Source: Pontibacter amylolyticus (GTDB lineage: Bacteria; Bacteroidota; Bacteroidia; Cytophagales; Hymenobacteraceae). Taken from it: a stretch of 64,000 nucleotides of DNA. The stretch covers positions 269,327-333,326 of the forward strand of contig NZ_BMFP01000001.1 of NCBI RefSeq assembly GCF_014638845.1. Direction: 5' to 3'. Shown piece by piece: positions 1 to 9,231 of the stretch (positions are counted from its first letter, which is position 1; the number at the start of each line of letters is the position of its first letter). A program made the translations under genes and the position numbers. Below the pieces are notes generated by a model, which was given only the letters and a program-made list of their open reading frames with translations, made no database searches and was not told where the DNA came from.

Positions 1-110
1 GTGATGCCGGGCTTTTCGTCTGAGGTATAGCGCAAGCCCGCCCACTCGGCTGAGAGGGCAGGATCTTTATGTAAGTTGTGTAGTTCTTTATTCGTCATCG
101 GCTGAGGCAT
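1..110 (-). CDS. DNA topoisomerase IB, N-terminal fragment (cut by window edge)
   Basis: Reading leftwards from an ATG at 110 (second in-frame ATG at 98) gives an open frame of 36 codons that runs off the window. It includes the stretch GLRYTSDEKPGI. In bacterial type IB topoisomerases a similar 'GL.YVSD..PGI.R' segment starts the N-terminal domain. These enzymes relax supercoils through a 3'-phosphotyrosyl intermediate. The catalytic part lies outside the window, so the call rests on this short motif only. The gene is divergent from the membrane-protein gene at 239, and the 128 bp between them probably holds both promoters. Confidence 0.55.
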   Translation of the reverse strand, partial: MPQPMTNKELHNLHKDPALSAEWAGLRYTSDEKPGI

Positions 111-238
111 TAGGCGCCTGCTGCCTATAATACATAAAACCCATGCAAAAGTTATGAGCGGTCTGGGCAGCGTAACAGCTTTTGCCTATACCTCCTCAAC
201 ATTTCCCCTTATATTTGTCTCAGAAAAAAGACATATCC

Positions 239-649
239 ATGACCATCCATAAACAGATTTCTTACCTCTACGCCTTCTTTGGCGTGTTCCTGCTGGGCTG
301 TGGCGCCGTGGCCGTCGACGTGGCCGGCGAGCAGGCCCGGACTGCCCTCTTTACAGGTATAGCCGGCGGCTTGCTGGCGCTGGTGGCAGGGCACTTCCTG
401 AACAGAAAACACCGCTGGGGCTTCCTGCTTGGCACAGCCGAGGCAGGCCTGCTGACGCTCTTGCTTGGCTGGCGCTCCGGCACCTATTTCATTCGCTTGC
501 TTCAGATGGTGCAGGAAGCGCCGGAGCCTAACTCCACCCAGACGGCAGGTATGGCTTTTCTACTCACAACCGCCATGCTGGTAGTGGCGCTTCTGACCCT
601 GGCCGTGTCCGTTATGTTCGCTAAACAAGTGTTTGCCGAGACAAAATAG
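239..649 (+). CDS. small four-helix membrane protein, unknown function
   Basis: I chose ATG 239 (136 aa) over an upstream TTG because the protein then begins just before the first hydrophobic helix. Four hydrophobic segments are visible at about residues 8-30, 34-50, 58-76 and 103-127. Glycine-rich helices (GIAGGLLALVAG) give it a loose resemblance to TMEM14-like small membrane proteins, but I do not recognise the family with confidence. It stands alone upstream of the M16 protease gene, separated by 89 bp. Confidence 0.6.
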   Translation: MTIHKQISYLYAFFGVFLLGCGAVAVDVAGEQARTALFTGIAGGLLALVAGHFLNRKHRWGFLLGTAEAGLLTLLLGWRSGTYFIRLLQMVQEAPEPNSTQTAGMAFLLTTAMLVVALLTLAVSVMFAKQVFAETK

Positions 650-738
650 GCGTTCGTCTATATTTTCTTATAGCATTAAACCTTTATGTGTTATATTGGT
701 CCTAACACAAGACCAATCGTTCACCTAAAACAAATTAT

Positions 739-3588
739 ATGCTACAGAAAATCGGTTTGAGTATCGTGCTCACGGCCAGTGTGGTCAGTGCAGCCGAGGC
801 GCAGACAAAACTCGTGGAAAAGGTAACCAAGAAAAGCGATGAGCTGGTTATACCTTACGAAAAATACAAACTGGCCAACGGCCTCACCCTGATCGTGCAC
901 GAAGATCACTCGGATCCGGTGGTGCATGTGGACGTGACCTACCACGTGGGCTCAGCCCGCGAAGAAGTAGGCAAGTCCGGCTTCGCGCACTTTTTTGAGC
1001 ACATGATGTTCCAGGGCTCCGACAACGTGGCCGACGAAGAGCACTTCAAGATCGTGTCGGATGCAGGCGGTACCCTGAACGGCACCACCAACCGCGACCG
1101 CACCAACTATTTCGAGACTGTGCCAAGCAACCAGCTGGAGACAGCCCTGTGGCTGGAAGCCGACCGCATGGGCTTCCTGCTGGACGCCGTAACCCAGAAG
1201 AAATTTGAGGTTCAGCGCGAAACCGTGAAGAACGAGCGTGGCCAGAACTACGACAACCGTCCTTATGGTCTGGTGTACGAGAAAACATCGCAGCACCTGT
1301 ACCCGCACGGCCACCCCTACTCCTGGACCACGATCGGTTACATCGAGGACCTGAATCGCGTGAACGTGGACGACCTGAAAAACTTTTTCCTGCGCTGGTA
1401 CGGCCCAAACAACGCGACAGTAACCGTGGGTGGTGATGTGAATCCGTCTGATGTGGTGAAACTGGTGGAGAAATACTTCGGCTCTATACCTACCGGCCCG
1501 GCCGTGCAGGACATGAAGCCCATGGTCGCTTCGCTTAACGCAGACCGTTATATCTCTTACGAGGACAACATCCGCTTCCCGATGCTGCGCGTAACATACC
1601 CGGTGCCGGAAGCTGGTCACAAAGACGAGCACGCACTGGACGTACTGGCTGAGATCCTGGGTCAGGGACGTAACTCTATCTTCTACAAAAACTTTGTGAA
1701 AGAGCAGAAAGCCATGCAGGCTTCCGCCATGAACTCTACTTCAGAGCTCGCCGGTGAGTTTGGCATCAGCATTATGGCGTATCCAAACAGCACGTTGGCT
1801 CAGATGGAAGAGCTCCTGCGCAAGTCTATCGCGGAGTTTGAAACACGCGGTGTAACCGACGAAGACCTGCAGCGCTACAAAGCCTCTGCCGAGTCGAGCC
1901 TGGTGAACAGAATGGCAAGCGTGAGCGGCAAAGTGTCGCAGCTGGCTGCCTACGAAACCTTCCGCAACAACCCGAACTACCTGCAAGAGGAAATCCGCCG
2001 CATCAACGCGCTGACCAAAGCGGATGTGATGCGGGTGTACAACCAGTACATCAAAGGCAAGCCTGCCGTGATCCTGAGCGTGGTGCCGAAAGGCAAGCCG
2101 GAAATGGTGGCCAAAGCCGACAACTATACTGTTGACACCAAGGCGTCAGTAGCACAGCCTCAGGACTACAGCGGTTTGAGCTATACCAAGGCAGTTGACT
2201 CTTTTGACCGCAGCAAGCGCCCGGTTGCGGGTCAGGCCAAAGCGGTTAGCGTGCCTAACTTCTATACCGCCAAGTTCAAGAACGGCATGAAGGTGATCGG
2301 CACCAAGTCGGATGAGATCCCAACCGTAACGCTGCAGCTGACTATACCTGGCGGACACCGACTGCTGGCCAATAATGCTGGCAAGGCAGGCATCGCTTCG
2401 CTTACAGCCTCTCTGATGAATGAGGACACCGAAAACTATACCTCGGAAGCCTTCACCAGTGAGCTTGACAAACTGGGTAGCTCAATCCGCATTGGTTCAG
2501 GTACAGAAGACACCTATGTAACGGTGCAGTCGCTGAAGAAGAACCTGGACAAAACACTGGTGCTGCTCGAAGAGCGTCTGTTCCGTCCGAAGTTCGCGCA
2601 GGATGACTTTGAGCGCCTGAAAAAGCAGCAACTGGAAGGTATAGCCAACCAGTCGACACAGCCGACGGCCATTGCCAGCAGCGTGTACAACAAACTGCTG
2701 TATGGTGACAACCACATCATGGCCATCCCGACCTCGGGTACCACGGAGTCAGTTACCAGCATTACCCTGGATGATGTGAAGCAGTTCTACGCAGCCAACT
2801 TCACTCCTACAGGCGCTGAATTGGTAGTGGTAGGCGATATCAACGAAAAGGAGATCATCGGCAAACTCGGCTTCCTGAAAAACTGGAAGAAGAAAAACGT
2901 AACGGTGCCTGCCGATGTGAAAGCGCCTGCTATCGCAGCCACGAAGATTTACTTTGTGGACAAGCCGGATGCTGCGCAGTCAGAGATCAGAATCGGCTAC
3001 GTAGCCCTGCCCTACGACGCGACCGGTGAGTACTATAAAACTTCGCTGATGAACTTCGTGCTGGGTGGCGCCTTTAACAGCCGCATCAACTTGAACCTGC
3101 GCGAAGACAAAGGCTATACCTACGGCGCCCGCTCCGGCTTTGGTGGCAGCCGCTTTGCAGGTCCGTACACGGCTTCTGCCGGTGTGCGTGCTGATGCCAC
3201 AGCCGCTTCGGTGGTGGAATTTATGAAAGAGATCAACGATTTCAGAACCAAAGGCATCACAGAAGATGAACTGCAGTTCATGAAAAACTCGATCGGTCAG
3301 TCAGATGCCCGCCAGTACGAGACGCCAGCACAAAAGGCGAACTTCCTGGGCCGCATCCTGCGCTACGACCTGAAGAAGGACTACGTGAGCAAGCAGACGC
3401 AGATCCTCAACAACATGTCCAAGCAGGAAATCGATGCCCTGGCAGCCAAGCACCTGCCGGCCGACAAGATGCACATCGTGGTAGTGGGTGACAAGAAAAC
3501 CGTGTTGCCTGAACTGCAGAAGTTGAGCTACGAAGTGGTGGAGCTGGACACCAACGGCAACCCCGTAGGAACCTCGTCCGTAAAATAG
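739..3588 (+). CDS. M16 family zinc metallopeptidase, two-module, secreted
   Basis: The 949 aa protein starts with a signal peptide (about residues 1-22, cleavage near AEAQ). The inverted zinc motif HxxEH is at residues 84-88 (HFFEH), and the third-ligand region ETVKNERGQ lies near 160. The C-terminal half is a second M16 module that carries the NLREDKGYTYG segment used for substrate contact. This is the pitrilysin/PqqL-like arrangement, in which one active and one inactive module close around an unfolded peptide. It probably degrades peptides in the periplasm. All four ATA codons I see in the gene lie in GGTATA or TATACC words. A terminator follows at once, so it is probably monocistronic. 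Confidence 0.92.
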   Translation: MLQKIGLSIVLTASVVSAAEAQTKLVEKVTKKSDELVIPYEKYKLANGLTLIVHEDHSDPVVHVDVTYHVGSAREEVGKSGFAHFFEHMMFQGSDNVADEEHFKIVSDAGGTLNGTTNRDRTNYFETVPSNQLETALWLEADRMGFLLDAVTQKKFEVQRETVKNERGQNYDNRPYGLVYEKTSQHLYPHGHPYSWTTIGYIEDLNRVNVDDLKNFFLRWYGPNNATVTVGGDVNPSDVVKLVEKYFGSIPTGPAVQDMKPMVASLNADRYISYEDNIRFPMLRVTYPVPEAGHKDEHALDVLAEILGQGRNSIFYKNFVKEQKAMQASAMNSTSELAGEFGISIMAYPNSTLAQMEELLRKSIAEFETRGVTDEDLQRYKASAESSLVNRMASVSGKVSQLAAYETFRNNPNYLQEEIRRINALTKADVMRVYNQYIKGKPAVILSVVPKGKPEMVAKADNYTVDTKASVAQPQDYSGLSYTKAVDSFDRSKRPVAGQAKAVSVPNFYTAKFKNGMKVIGTKSDEIPTVTLQLTIPGGHRLLANNAGKAGIASLTASLMNEDTENYTSEAFTSELDKLGSSIRIGSGTEDTYVTVQSLKKNLDKTLVLLEERLFRPKFAQDDFERLKKQQLEGIANQSTQPTAIASSVYNKLLYGDNHIMAIPTSGTTESVTSITLDDVKQFYAANFTPTGAELVVVGDINEKEIIGKLGFLKNWKKKNVTVPADVKAPAIAATKIYFVDKPDAAQSEIRIGYVALPYDATGEYYKTSLMNFVLGGAFNSRINLNLREDKGYTYGARSGFGGSRFAGPYTASAGVRADATAASVVEFMKEINDFRTKGITEDELQFMKNSIGQSDARQYETPAQKANFLGRILRYDLKKDYVSKQTQILNNMSKQEIDALAAKHLPADKMHIVVVGDKKTVLPELQKLSYEVVELDTNGNPVGTSSVK

Positions 3589-3604
3589 GCCATACTACAC
3601 TTAG

Positions 3605-3634
3605 AAAAAGCCCCTGAATATCAGGGGCTTTTTT
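3605..3634 (+). terminator. rho-independent terminator after the M16 protease gene
   Basis: Stem AGCCCCTGA / TCAGGGGCT with a 3-nt loop, preceded by A-rich and followed by T-rich sequence, 17 bp after the stop codon. Confidence 0.85.
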
Positions 3635-3806
3635 ATTTGCACGAATTTCTGCGCTATACCTGTCCCCACTCCTTCCAACCAAGGCTATTTTTAATCCGTA
3701 AGGGCATACTAAAATCTAATCGCGCAAGTTCTAAGCATGTTGCAGGGGGATGTTTTTCGGCTTATACCTATGCAGCGCTTCAACTTATTTTACCACTCTT
3801 AACCAA

Positions 3807-4643
3807 ATGAAGAAATATCTCAAAATTACTGCACCCTGGCTGCTTGTCTTTGTCAGCGTGTTTTTCGTGAGCAGTTGCAAAGACAATGAAGGCGTGATCT
3901 TCTCCATTCAGGACGACATCCGGCTGGGAGAGCAGGTGTCACAGCAGGTAGACTCCACCTTCCGTGCACAAGGCAAACTGCTGGAGCGCACCTCTACCAA
4001 CGCCAACGTGAAAAAAGCCTACACCCACCTCGACCGCATCGTGAACCGGGTGCTCAACTCCGGCGAGATCAAGTATAGAAATGAATTCGTTTGGACAGTG
4101 AAGATCATCGACGACCGCGAGACACTGAACGCTTTCGCTGCTCCGGGAGGGCACATTTACGTGTATACCGGCCTGATGAAGTTCCTGGACGACGAAGACC
4201 ACTTTGCCGGGGTGCTGGCGCACGAAATAGCCCACGCCGACAAGCGCCACAGTGTGCAGCAGCTGCAACGCGACTATGGTATAGCGCTGCTGCTATCCGT
4301 AGCGCTGGGGAACAATGCGGGCACGCTGCAACAGATCGCCGGTCAACTGGCCGGTACACTGGCAGGCCTGCGCTTCAGCCGGGGAGCCGAAACAGAGGCC
4401 GACAATGCCTCGGTGGTATACCTGGATGGCACCGACTACTATGCCTGCGACGGAGCAGCCGGTTTTTTCGTAAAGCTTAATTCACAGGCGCAGGGCAGCA
4501 ATCCGCCTGAGTTTCTGAGCACACACCCGAACCCGGACAACCGCGTTGAAAACATACAGCAGCAGGCCAAACAGCGCGGCTGCGCAACAGACGGAGCCGC
4601 TAATACCGACTTCATCGAATTGAAAAAAAGCCTGAACCTATAA
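3807..4643 (+). CDS. M48 family metalloprotease, lipoprotein
   Basis: The frame is open from 3750, but ATG 3807 starts exactly at a lipoprotein signal (MKKYLK, hydrophobic core, SSC lipobox with Cys24), giving 278 aa. The zinc motif HEIAH is at residues 139-143, and the downstream glutamate ligand sits in ETEAD near 195-199. This is the BepA/LoiP-like class of small M48 proteases, which act on misfolded outer-membrane proteins. A second M48 protein lies at 10178-10987 on the other strand. The gene lies 57 bp before the App1-like gene and may be co-transcribed with it. Confidence 0.9.
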   Translation: MKKYLKITAPWLLVFVSVFFVSSCKDNEGVIFSIQDDIRLGEQVSQQVDSTFRAQGKLLERTSTNANVKKAYTHLDRIVNRVLNSGEIKYRNEFVWTVKIIDDRETLNAFAAPGGHIYVYTGLMKFLDDEDHFAGVLAHEIAHADKRHSVQQLQRDYGIALLLSVALGNNAGTLQQIAGQLAGTLAGLRFSRGAETEADNASVVYLDGTDYYACDGAAGFFVKLNSQAQGSNPPEFLSTHPNPDNRVENIQQQAKQRGCATDGAANTDFIELKKSLNL

Positions 4644-4700
4644 CATGCGAAGGTCTGCTGCACGGCAGGCCTTTCTGTTTGACCTCTATACCTGCCCACT

Positions 4701-5840
4701 ATGAAAAAGATAAAGAATACGGCCGCAAAAGCTGTCTTGAAAGCAGAAGAGAAGTTTGACACCCTGACTTTTAACCTGCGCCGCAGGCTCAACATGTTCG
4801 GGCCGCTGCATATTATAGCGTACCGCAGCTACGGCACGCCTACCCGCCTCTATGTAAAAGGCCGTGTGCTGGTCGATAAGGGCATCACTTTGTCGGAAGC
4901 CAATGATACGCTTTGGGAGAACATCCTGAATATGTACAAGCGCTTCAATAGCCGGGAGATACCGGGCGCGCGCATAGAGCTGTGCCTGGGAGATCAGAAG
5001 CACGAGATCACGACTGATACAGAAGGCTATTTTGTGCTGAACCTCGCCCCGGAAAAGCCACTAGTACTTGAGGATGTCTGGCACACGATTGATGTCACGC
5101 TTTCCGAAGCCCCCGTCGAAGTGGAAAGCCCGGTAAAGGCACAGGCACATGTGCTCGTACCGCCTCCCGATGCCGAGTATGGCATTATCAGCGACATTGA
5201 CGATACCATCGTGCGTACGGGCGCCACGAACCTGCTGCAGACCGGGCGAAACGTACTGCTCAACAACGCGCACTCCCGTATACCTTTCCATGGCATCGCT
5301 TCTTTCTATAAGTCTCTTCAACTGGGCCGTAACGGCAAACGCAACAATCCGTTCTTCTACGTTTCGAGCAGCCCCTGGAACACCTATGACCTGCTCTATC
5401 ATTTTCTGGAACTGAACGAAATTCCGCAGGGTCCGCTCCTGCTCCGGGATTTCGGAATAGACGAGAGCAAGCTCGGTGCCTCAGACCACATGAGCCACAA
5501 GTACAAGGAGATCGAGAACATCCTGATTACGTACCCTGAGCTCAAGTTCATTCTGATCGGCGACAGCGGACAGCAGGATGCCGAGATTTACGCCGAAGTA
5601 GTGCGAAAACATCCGGGCCGCGTGCTGGCCATCTACATCCGGGATGTGAACATCGAAAAGCACACGACCAAAGTCGTCAAGATCTTCGACGAGTTTAAGG
5701 ATAGCAAAGAGGTGGAAATGGTGCTTGTTAAAGAAACCCTGGAAGCCGCTGAACACGCTGCCAATTGCGGTTATATCTTCACGGAAGAAATTCCGGAAAT
5801 TGCCAGAGAAACCAAAGTGGATGCCGAGGGAGACGAGTAA
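4701..5840 (+). CDS. App1-type phosphatidate phosphatase domain protein (DUF2183)
   Basis: This 379 aa protein has no signal peptide. The C-terminal half carries the HAD-like DxDxT signature SDIDDTIVRTG (D165, D167, T169), then FYVSSSPWN, LLRDFG and the acidic IGDSGQQDAEIY loop. This is the conserved pattern of the App1 catalytic domain, which removes phosphate from phosphatidic acid in yeast. The N-terminal half (about residues 35-150) looks beta-rich and has no motif I know. The bacterial substrate is not established. The gene converges with the DUF4440-like gene across an inverted repeat. Confidence 0.85.
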   Translation: MKKIKNTAAKAVLKAEEKFDTLTFNLRRRLNMFGPLHIIAYRSYGTPTRLYVKGRVLVDKGITLSEANDTLWENILNMYKRFNSREIPGARIELCLGDQKHEITTDTEGYFVLNLAPEKPLVLEDVWHTIDVTLSEAPVEVESPVKAQAHVLVPPPDAEYGIISDIDDTIVRTGATNLLQTGRNVLLNNAHSRIPFHGIASFYKSLQLGRNGKRNNPFFYVSSSPWNTYDLLYHFLELNEIPQGPLLLRDFGIDESKLGASDHMSHKYKEIENILITYPELKFILIGDSGQQDAEIYAEVVRKHPGRVLAIYIRDVNIEKHTTKVVKIFDEFKDSKEVEMVLVKETLEAAEHAANCGYIFTEEIPEIARETKVDAEGDE

Positions 5841-5979
5841 GTTTAGGAGTTTGGGAGTTTAGAAGAAAAGAATTAGAAATTGAGAGTTAATGAGAAGTGG
5901 AATTGCGGACAAAATAATGCTGTCACCTTTCTTATATTCCTAAACTTTCAAACTCTTAAAATCCCAAACTCTTAAACTT
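5839..5979. repeat. imperfect inverted repeat between convergent genes
   Basis: Arms at 5839-5861 and 5957-5979 match in 21 of 23 positions (repeating GAGTTTGGGAGTTTA-like words), with about 95 bp of AT-rich DNA between them. It sits in the gap between convergent genes. It may act as a two-way terminator or be a small dispersed repeat. No U-tract hairpin of the usual type is visible. Confidence 0.55.
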
Positions 5980-5981
5980 GA

Positions 5982-6476
5982 TTAGCTTGAATGATCTGCT
6001 ACGATCTTCCACCCTTCCGGAAAGCGCTTGAGGATGATGGAGAAGTGTCCCTGGAGGTCGCCCAGTTGGGCTTCGCGCTGCAGGTGCCATTTGCCCACCA
6101 CCAGCATGTGGTCTGCAGCCAGGTGGCGCATCTCTTTCAGGTCGAAGGTCAACTTACCCATGGCTGCCGGATCAGGGTAGCTCTTGCGGTAGTTGTCCAA
6201 CGTCTTCTGCCAGCCGTAGGTCAGGCCGCTTTTACCTACAAACAGCAGCGAGTCGGATTTCCAGTAGTCCTGCATAAAGCACTCGAGGTTGCCCTGGCTC
6301 CAGCAGGCCGACTGCGCGGCCAGCATGTCGCGCACCTGCGCTTCTGCCGCCGCTGTATCGTGCATGGCAGGTGCATTGGTGGTAAGCTCCACCTGTTTCT
6401 CTTCGTTCTGCTGACAAGCCGTGAAAGACAAGCCTATACCTAGGGCCAGTGCGGCAATAAACTTATTTCTTTTCAT
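5982..6476 (-). CDS. DUF4440/SnoaL-like (NTF2-fold) lipoprotein
   Basis: Start at ATG 6476 gives 164 aa beginning with a lipoprotein signal (MKRNKFIAAL, then FTAC with Cys21). The rest resembles the DUF4440 branch of the NTF2 fold: VRDMLAAQSACWSQGNLECFM, then LLFVGKSG, YRKSYPD and a final ILKRFPEGWKIVADH. Such proteins bind small ligands or act as isomerase-like enzymes; the role here is unknown. The start lies inside the last codons of mtgA (14-bp overlap), so the two are translationally linked. Confidence 0.85.
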   Translation of the reverse strand: MKRNKFIAALALGIGLSFTACQQNEEKQVELTTNAPAMHDTAAAEAQVRDMLAAQSACWSQGNLECFMQDYWKSDSLLFVGKSGLTYGWQKTLDNYRKSYPDPAAMGKLTFDLKEMRHLAADHMLVVGKWHLQREAQLGDLQGHFSIILKRFPEGWKIVADHSS

Positions 6477-7200
6477 CTTTTTGGGGAAGTATGGTTTTGA
6501 TATAAGTAGTTCCACCCAGTCGGCCCATGGCGCGGGCTATACGACGCTGCCTGCCTAATACGTAGGCCGACGGTCTTTCGGCCGAATAGCGAATGGGGTT
6601 GGGCAGCACAGCTGCCAGGCGAGCCGCCTCCTGCCGCCCAACCTTCGCAGCCGGTTTTCTAAAGTATTTCTGGGAAGCAGCCTCTACGCCAAACATCCCG
6701 TCTCCCATCTCGGCAATGTTCAGGTATACCTCCAGGATGCGCTGCTTTCCCCACAGCAATTCGATCAGGAAAGTAAAGTAAGCCTCTACGCCTTTGCGCA
6801 GGTAACTGCGGCCATGCCACAAGAATACGTTCTTGGCCACTTGCTGACTGATGGTGCTGCCTCCCCGGATGTTCTTCCCTTTCTGATTGCGCTTGAAGGC
6901 ATCGGCAATGGCATCGAAATCGAAACCGTTGTGCTCCAGAAAAAGCTGGTCTTCGGACGCCACCACGGCCAGCGGCAGCTGCTCTGACATCTCCTCCAAA
7001 GAAACGAACTTATACCTGATCACGGGGTCAGCTTTGTCGGCTGTGCCGGCTTCGGCGCGCCGCTTCACCATATGCAGCGTGGCCGGTGGCGCCACCCAAC
7101 GGTATACCAACACCCACAGCACACTCAGGAGCACGAGGCTCAGCAAAAGCTTTGTGATGATAAGCCTGATCTCACGAAAGCCCAGCCGTTTCTTCTTCAT
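6463..7200 (-). CDS. mtgA: monofunctional biosynthetic peptidoglycan transglycosylase
   Basis: This 245 aa GT51 enzyme polymerises lipid II into glycan strands on the outer face of the inner membrane. One N-terminal anchor helix (about 13-35) is followed by the GT51 motifs: ASEDQLFLEHNG with catalytic Glu83, then GGSTISQQVAKN (113-124), RKGVEAYFTFLIE and EVYLNIAEMGDGMFGVEAAS. The length matches stand-alone MtgA, with no transpeptidase domain. It heads a two-gene unit with the DUF4440-like lipoprotein and has a good promoter just upstream. Confidence 0.95.
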   Translation of the reverse strand: MKKKRLGFREIRLIITKLLLSLVLLSVLWVLVYRWVAPPATLHMVKRRAEAGTADKADPVIRYKFVSLEEMSEQLPLAVVASEDQLFLEHNGFDFDAIADAFKRNQKGKNIRGGSTISQQVAKNVFLWHGRSYLRKGVEAYFTFLIELLWGKQRILEVYLNIAEMGDGMFGVEAASQKYFRKPAAKVGRQEAARLAAVLPNPIRYSAERPSAYVLGRQRRIARAMGRLGGTTYIKTILPQKDEKK

Positions 7201-7225
7201 TTTCAGCGTTCAAAAAATAAGTGCG

Positions 7226-7255
7226 CAAAGCTAAGCGTTTTGGCTCATATTGCAA
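7226..7255 (-). promoter_or_regulatory. Bacteroidota-type promoter of mtgA
   Basis: On the minus strand, TTG (7253-7255) is followed after 19 nt by TAGCTTTG (7226-7233). This matches the Bacteroidota consensus TTG-N19-TAnnTTTG. It lies 26 bp upstream of the mtgA start codon. Confidence 0.7.
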
Positions 7256-7353
7256 CAAAAGCGGCGTGGCTGAATTGTCATACTTAACACGCGTCCGAAC
7301 ATACCCGTATTCCATATACAAAACACGAACTTGTCTGTTATAGAGCTAAAGAA

Positions 7354-7995
7354 ATGGCCATGCAAAAGTACCTCCCCTTGTTCCCTCTGAATATCGTGGT
7401 ATTTCCGGGCGAGAAGCTGAACCTGCACATCTTCGAGCCCCGCTACAAGCAGCTGGTCTACGACTGCCTCGAAAGCGGCAGTACATTTGGCATACCTACC
7501 TATATCAATAATAGTGTGGGCCTCTACGGCACAGAGATCAAGCTGCTGCAGGTTGAGAAAAAATACGAAAGCGGCGAGATGGACATCCGTACGCAGGGTT
7601 TGGGCATCTTTAAAATACTGAAGTTTGATAAACAGGCACCCGGCCGGCTGTATGCTGGGGGGCAGGTGGAGGAAGTAGAGAACCTGGCCGATGAAGATAT
7701 TGTGACGAAGGAACAAATACGTGAAAAACTACGTGAACTCTACATGGCCTTAGGTATAAGCAACATCTTTCTGGACCTGCCCAATAACTTCACATCCTAT
7801 GACGTAGGCCATCATTTGGGCCTCAATACCGAACAGGAGTATACTTTATTGCAGTGTAACAGCGAAGCCCTGCGGCAAGAGATGATTTTGCAGCATCTCC
7901 TGCAAGTATTGCCTATCGTAGCCGAAACCGAGAAACTGAAGGAGCGCGTCAAGCTCAACGGTCATTTCAAAAACCTCACGCCACCCAACTTCTGA
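7354..7995 (+). CDS. LON peptidase substrate-binding (N-terminal) domain protein
   Basis: This 213 aa protein (ATG 7354; ATG 7360 is equally possible) consists of the Lon N-terminal domain alone: LPLFPLNIVVFPGEKLNLHIFEPRY at the start, then EIKLLQVEKKYESGEMDI and GLGIFKIL. It has no AAA or protease domain. Such stand-alone proteins are common in Bacteroidota and may bind unfolded substrates; their true role is not established. The stop TGA overlaps the ATG of the phosphoesterase gene by 1 nt, so the two form an operon. Confidence 0.88.
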   Translation: MAMQKYLPLFPLNIVVFPGEKLNLHIFEPRYKQLVYDCLESGSTFGIPTYINNSVGLYGTEIKLLQVEKKYESGEMDIRTQGLGIFKILKFDKQAPGRLYAGGQVEEVENLADEDIVTKEQIREKLRELYMALGISNIFLDLPNNFTSYDVGHHLGLNTEQEYTLLQCNSEALRQEMILQHLLQVLPIVAETEKLKERVKLNGHFKNLTPPNF

Positions 7996-9224
7996 TGCTG
8001 CTATACTTCCTTATCATACCTACCGTGCTGTTTCTGGTTTTTGGGCTGTTCAGCTACTGGCAGGAGCTCAAATACCGCAACAAGCCGTTCTACAAACTTT
8101 CGGATGTAGGCTGGCGCAAGTGCCTGCCTAAACCGGAGGCGCGGCTGGTGCACAGCATCGCGTTTATGGGTGACGTGGGCTATGTCGCAACCGACGGCAC
8201 GGACCCTGTCATGCGGCTCCTGGAGGAGTGGCAGCAGAATACAGGCCCCGATGGGAGCGTCCTGTTCCTGGGAGATAACCTCTACCCGGTGGGCATGCCT
8301 GCCGAGACGCACCGCCACTACCCTGCCGCCAAAGAGCGTCTGGATTTCCTGCTAGGGCAAATGGGCGCTTACGCAGGGCGCAAGATTTTTCTCAGCGGCA
8401 ACCACGACTGGAACAAAGGCCGTGCTAAAGGACTGGAGTATGTGCTGCGACAGGAAAAATACGTGGTGGACACGCTGCAGGACGAGAACAGTTACCTGCC
8501 CCGGCACGGTTGCCCTGGCCCGGAGGCTATACAATTAGCAGAGGGGTTGCTCCTGGTGATCATCAACACACAGTGGTGGGTGCAACGCGGCGAAAAGCCG
8601 ATGGGTATCGGGCAGGGCTGCCCTTATGATGACATTGAGGAATTCTTTGTGCGTCTGAACCAGATCCTGCGGCGTAACCGACACCAGCGCATCGTGGTGG
8701 CAGCGCACCACCCGCTTTACAGCAATGCGCTTCACGGCGGCAAATTCACGATCAAGCAGCATATCTTTCCGCTGACGGCCGCCCACAAACGCTTTTATAT
8801 TCCATTGCCTATCTTCGGCTCTTTATATCCTTTTTACCGTCAGCTATTCGGGGCCTATGAAGACATGTCGCACCGTAAATACCGCAAGATGCGCAAGCGC
8901 CTGCTCCGTATCTTCCATCAGTACAGCAACATTGTATATGTGGCGGGGCACGACCATAACCTGCAGCACTTTGAGGTGCGGGACAACCATTACATCGTAA
9001 GCGGCTCGGGCAGTAAAACCTCCTTTGTAAAAAAAGGCGGCAAAGCCACCTTTACGTTGGAGCAGCGCGGTTTCTTTGTGCTCAACTACTACGACACAGG
9101 AGAGGTTTGGATAGAGGCGCTCGCCGTCCCGGAAACAGAAGACGTCCCAAAGCCAGGGGTTGTCGTGTTCAGGAAAGAGCTTGGCACCGTTTTGCAGCCC
9201 AAAGTACAGGCACAGCAGGTATAG
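7995..9224 (+). CDS. calcineurin-like metallophosphoesterase, membrane-anchored
   Basis: This 409 aa protein has an N-terminal hydrophobic helix (about 1-18). The metal-binding motifs follow in order: GDVGY, FLGDNLYP, LSGNHDW, VVAAHHPLYS and VAGHDHNLQH. This is the full dinuclear-metal phosphoesterase pattern. The N-terminal anchor suggests an extracytoplasmic catalytic domain. The substrate cannot be read from sequence. It is coupled by overlap to the Lon-domain gene. The last codons are Val-TAG inside the GGTATAG word. Confidence 0.9.
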   Translation: MLLYFLIIPTVLFLVFGLFSYWQELKYRNKPFYKLSDVGWRKCLPKPEARLVHSIAFMGDVGYVATDGTDPVMRLLEEWQQNTGPDGSVLFLGDNLYPVGMPAETHRHYPAAKERLDFLLGQMGAYAGRKIFLSGNHDWNKGRAKGLEYVLRQEKYVVDTLQDENSYLPRHGCPGPEAIQLAEGLLLVIINTQWWVQRGEKPMGIGQGCPYDDIEEFFVRLNQILRRNRHQRIVVAAHHPLYSNALHGGKFTIKQHIFPLTAAHKRFYIPLPIFGSLYPFYRQLFGAYEDMSHRKYRKMRKRLLRIFHQYSNIVYVAGHDHNLQHFEVRDNHYIVSGSGSKTSFVKKGGKATFTLEQRGFFVLNYYDTGEVWIEALAVPETEDVPKPGVVVFRKELGTVLQPKVQAQQV

Positions 9225-9231
9225 CTTCTAA

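Noticed and set aside
952..1632. Long open frame on the minus strand inside the M16 protease gene
   Set aside because: It is antisense to a gene with clear catalytic motifs, has no recognisable domain, and follows from the codon bias of the true gene.
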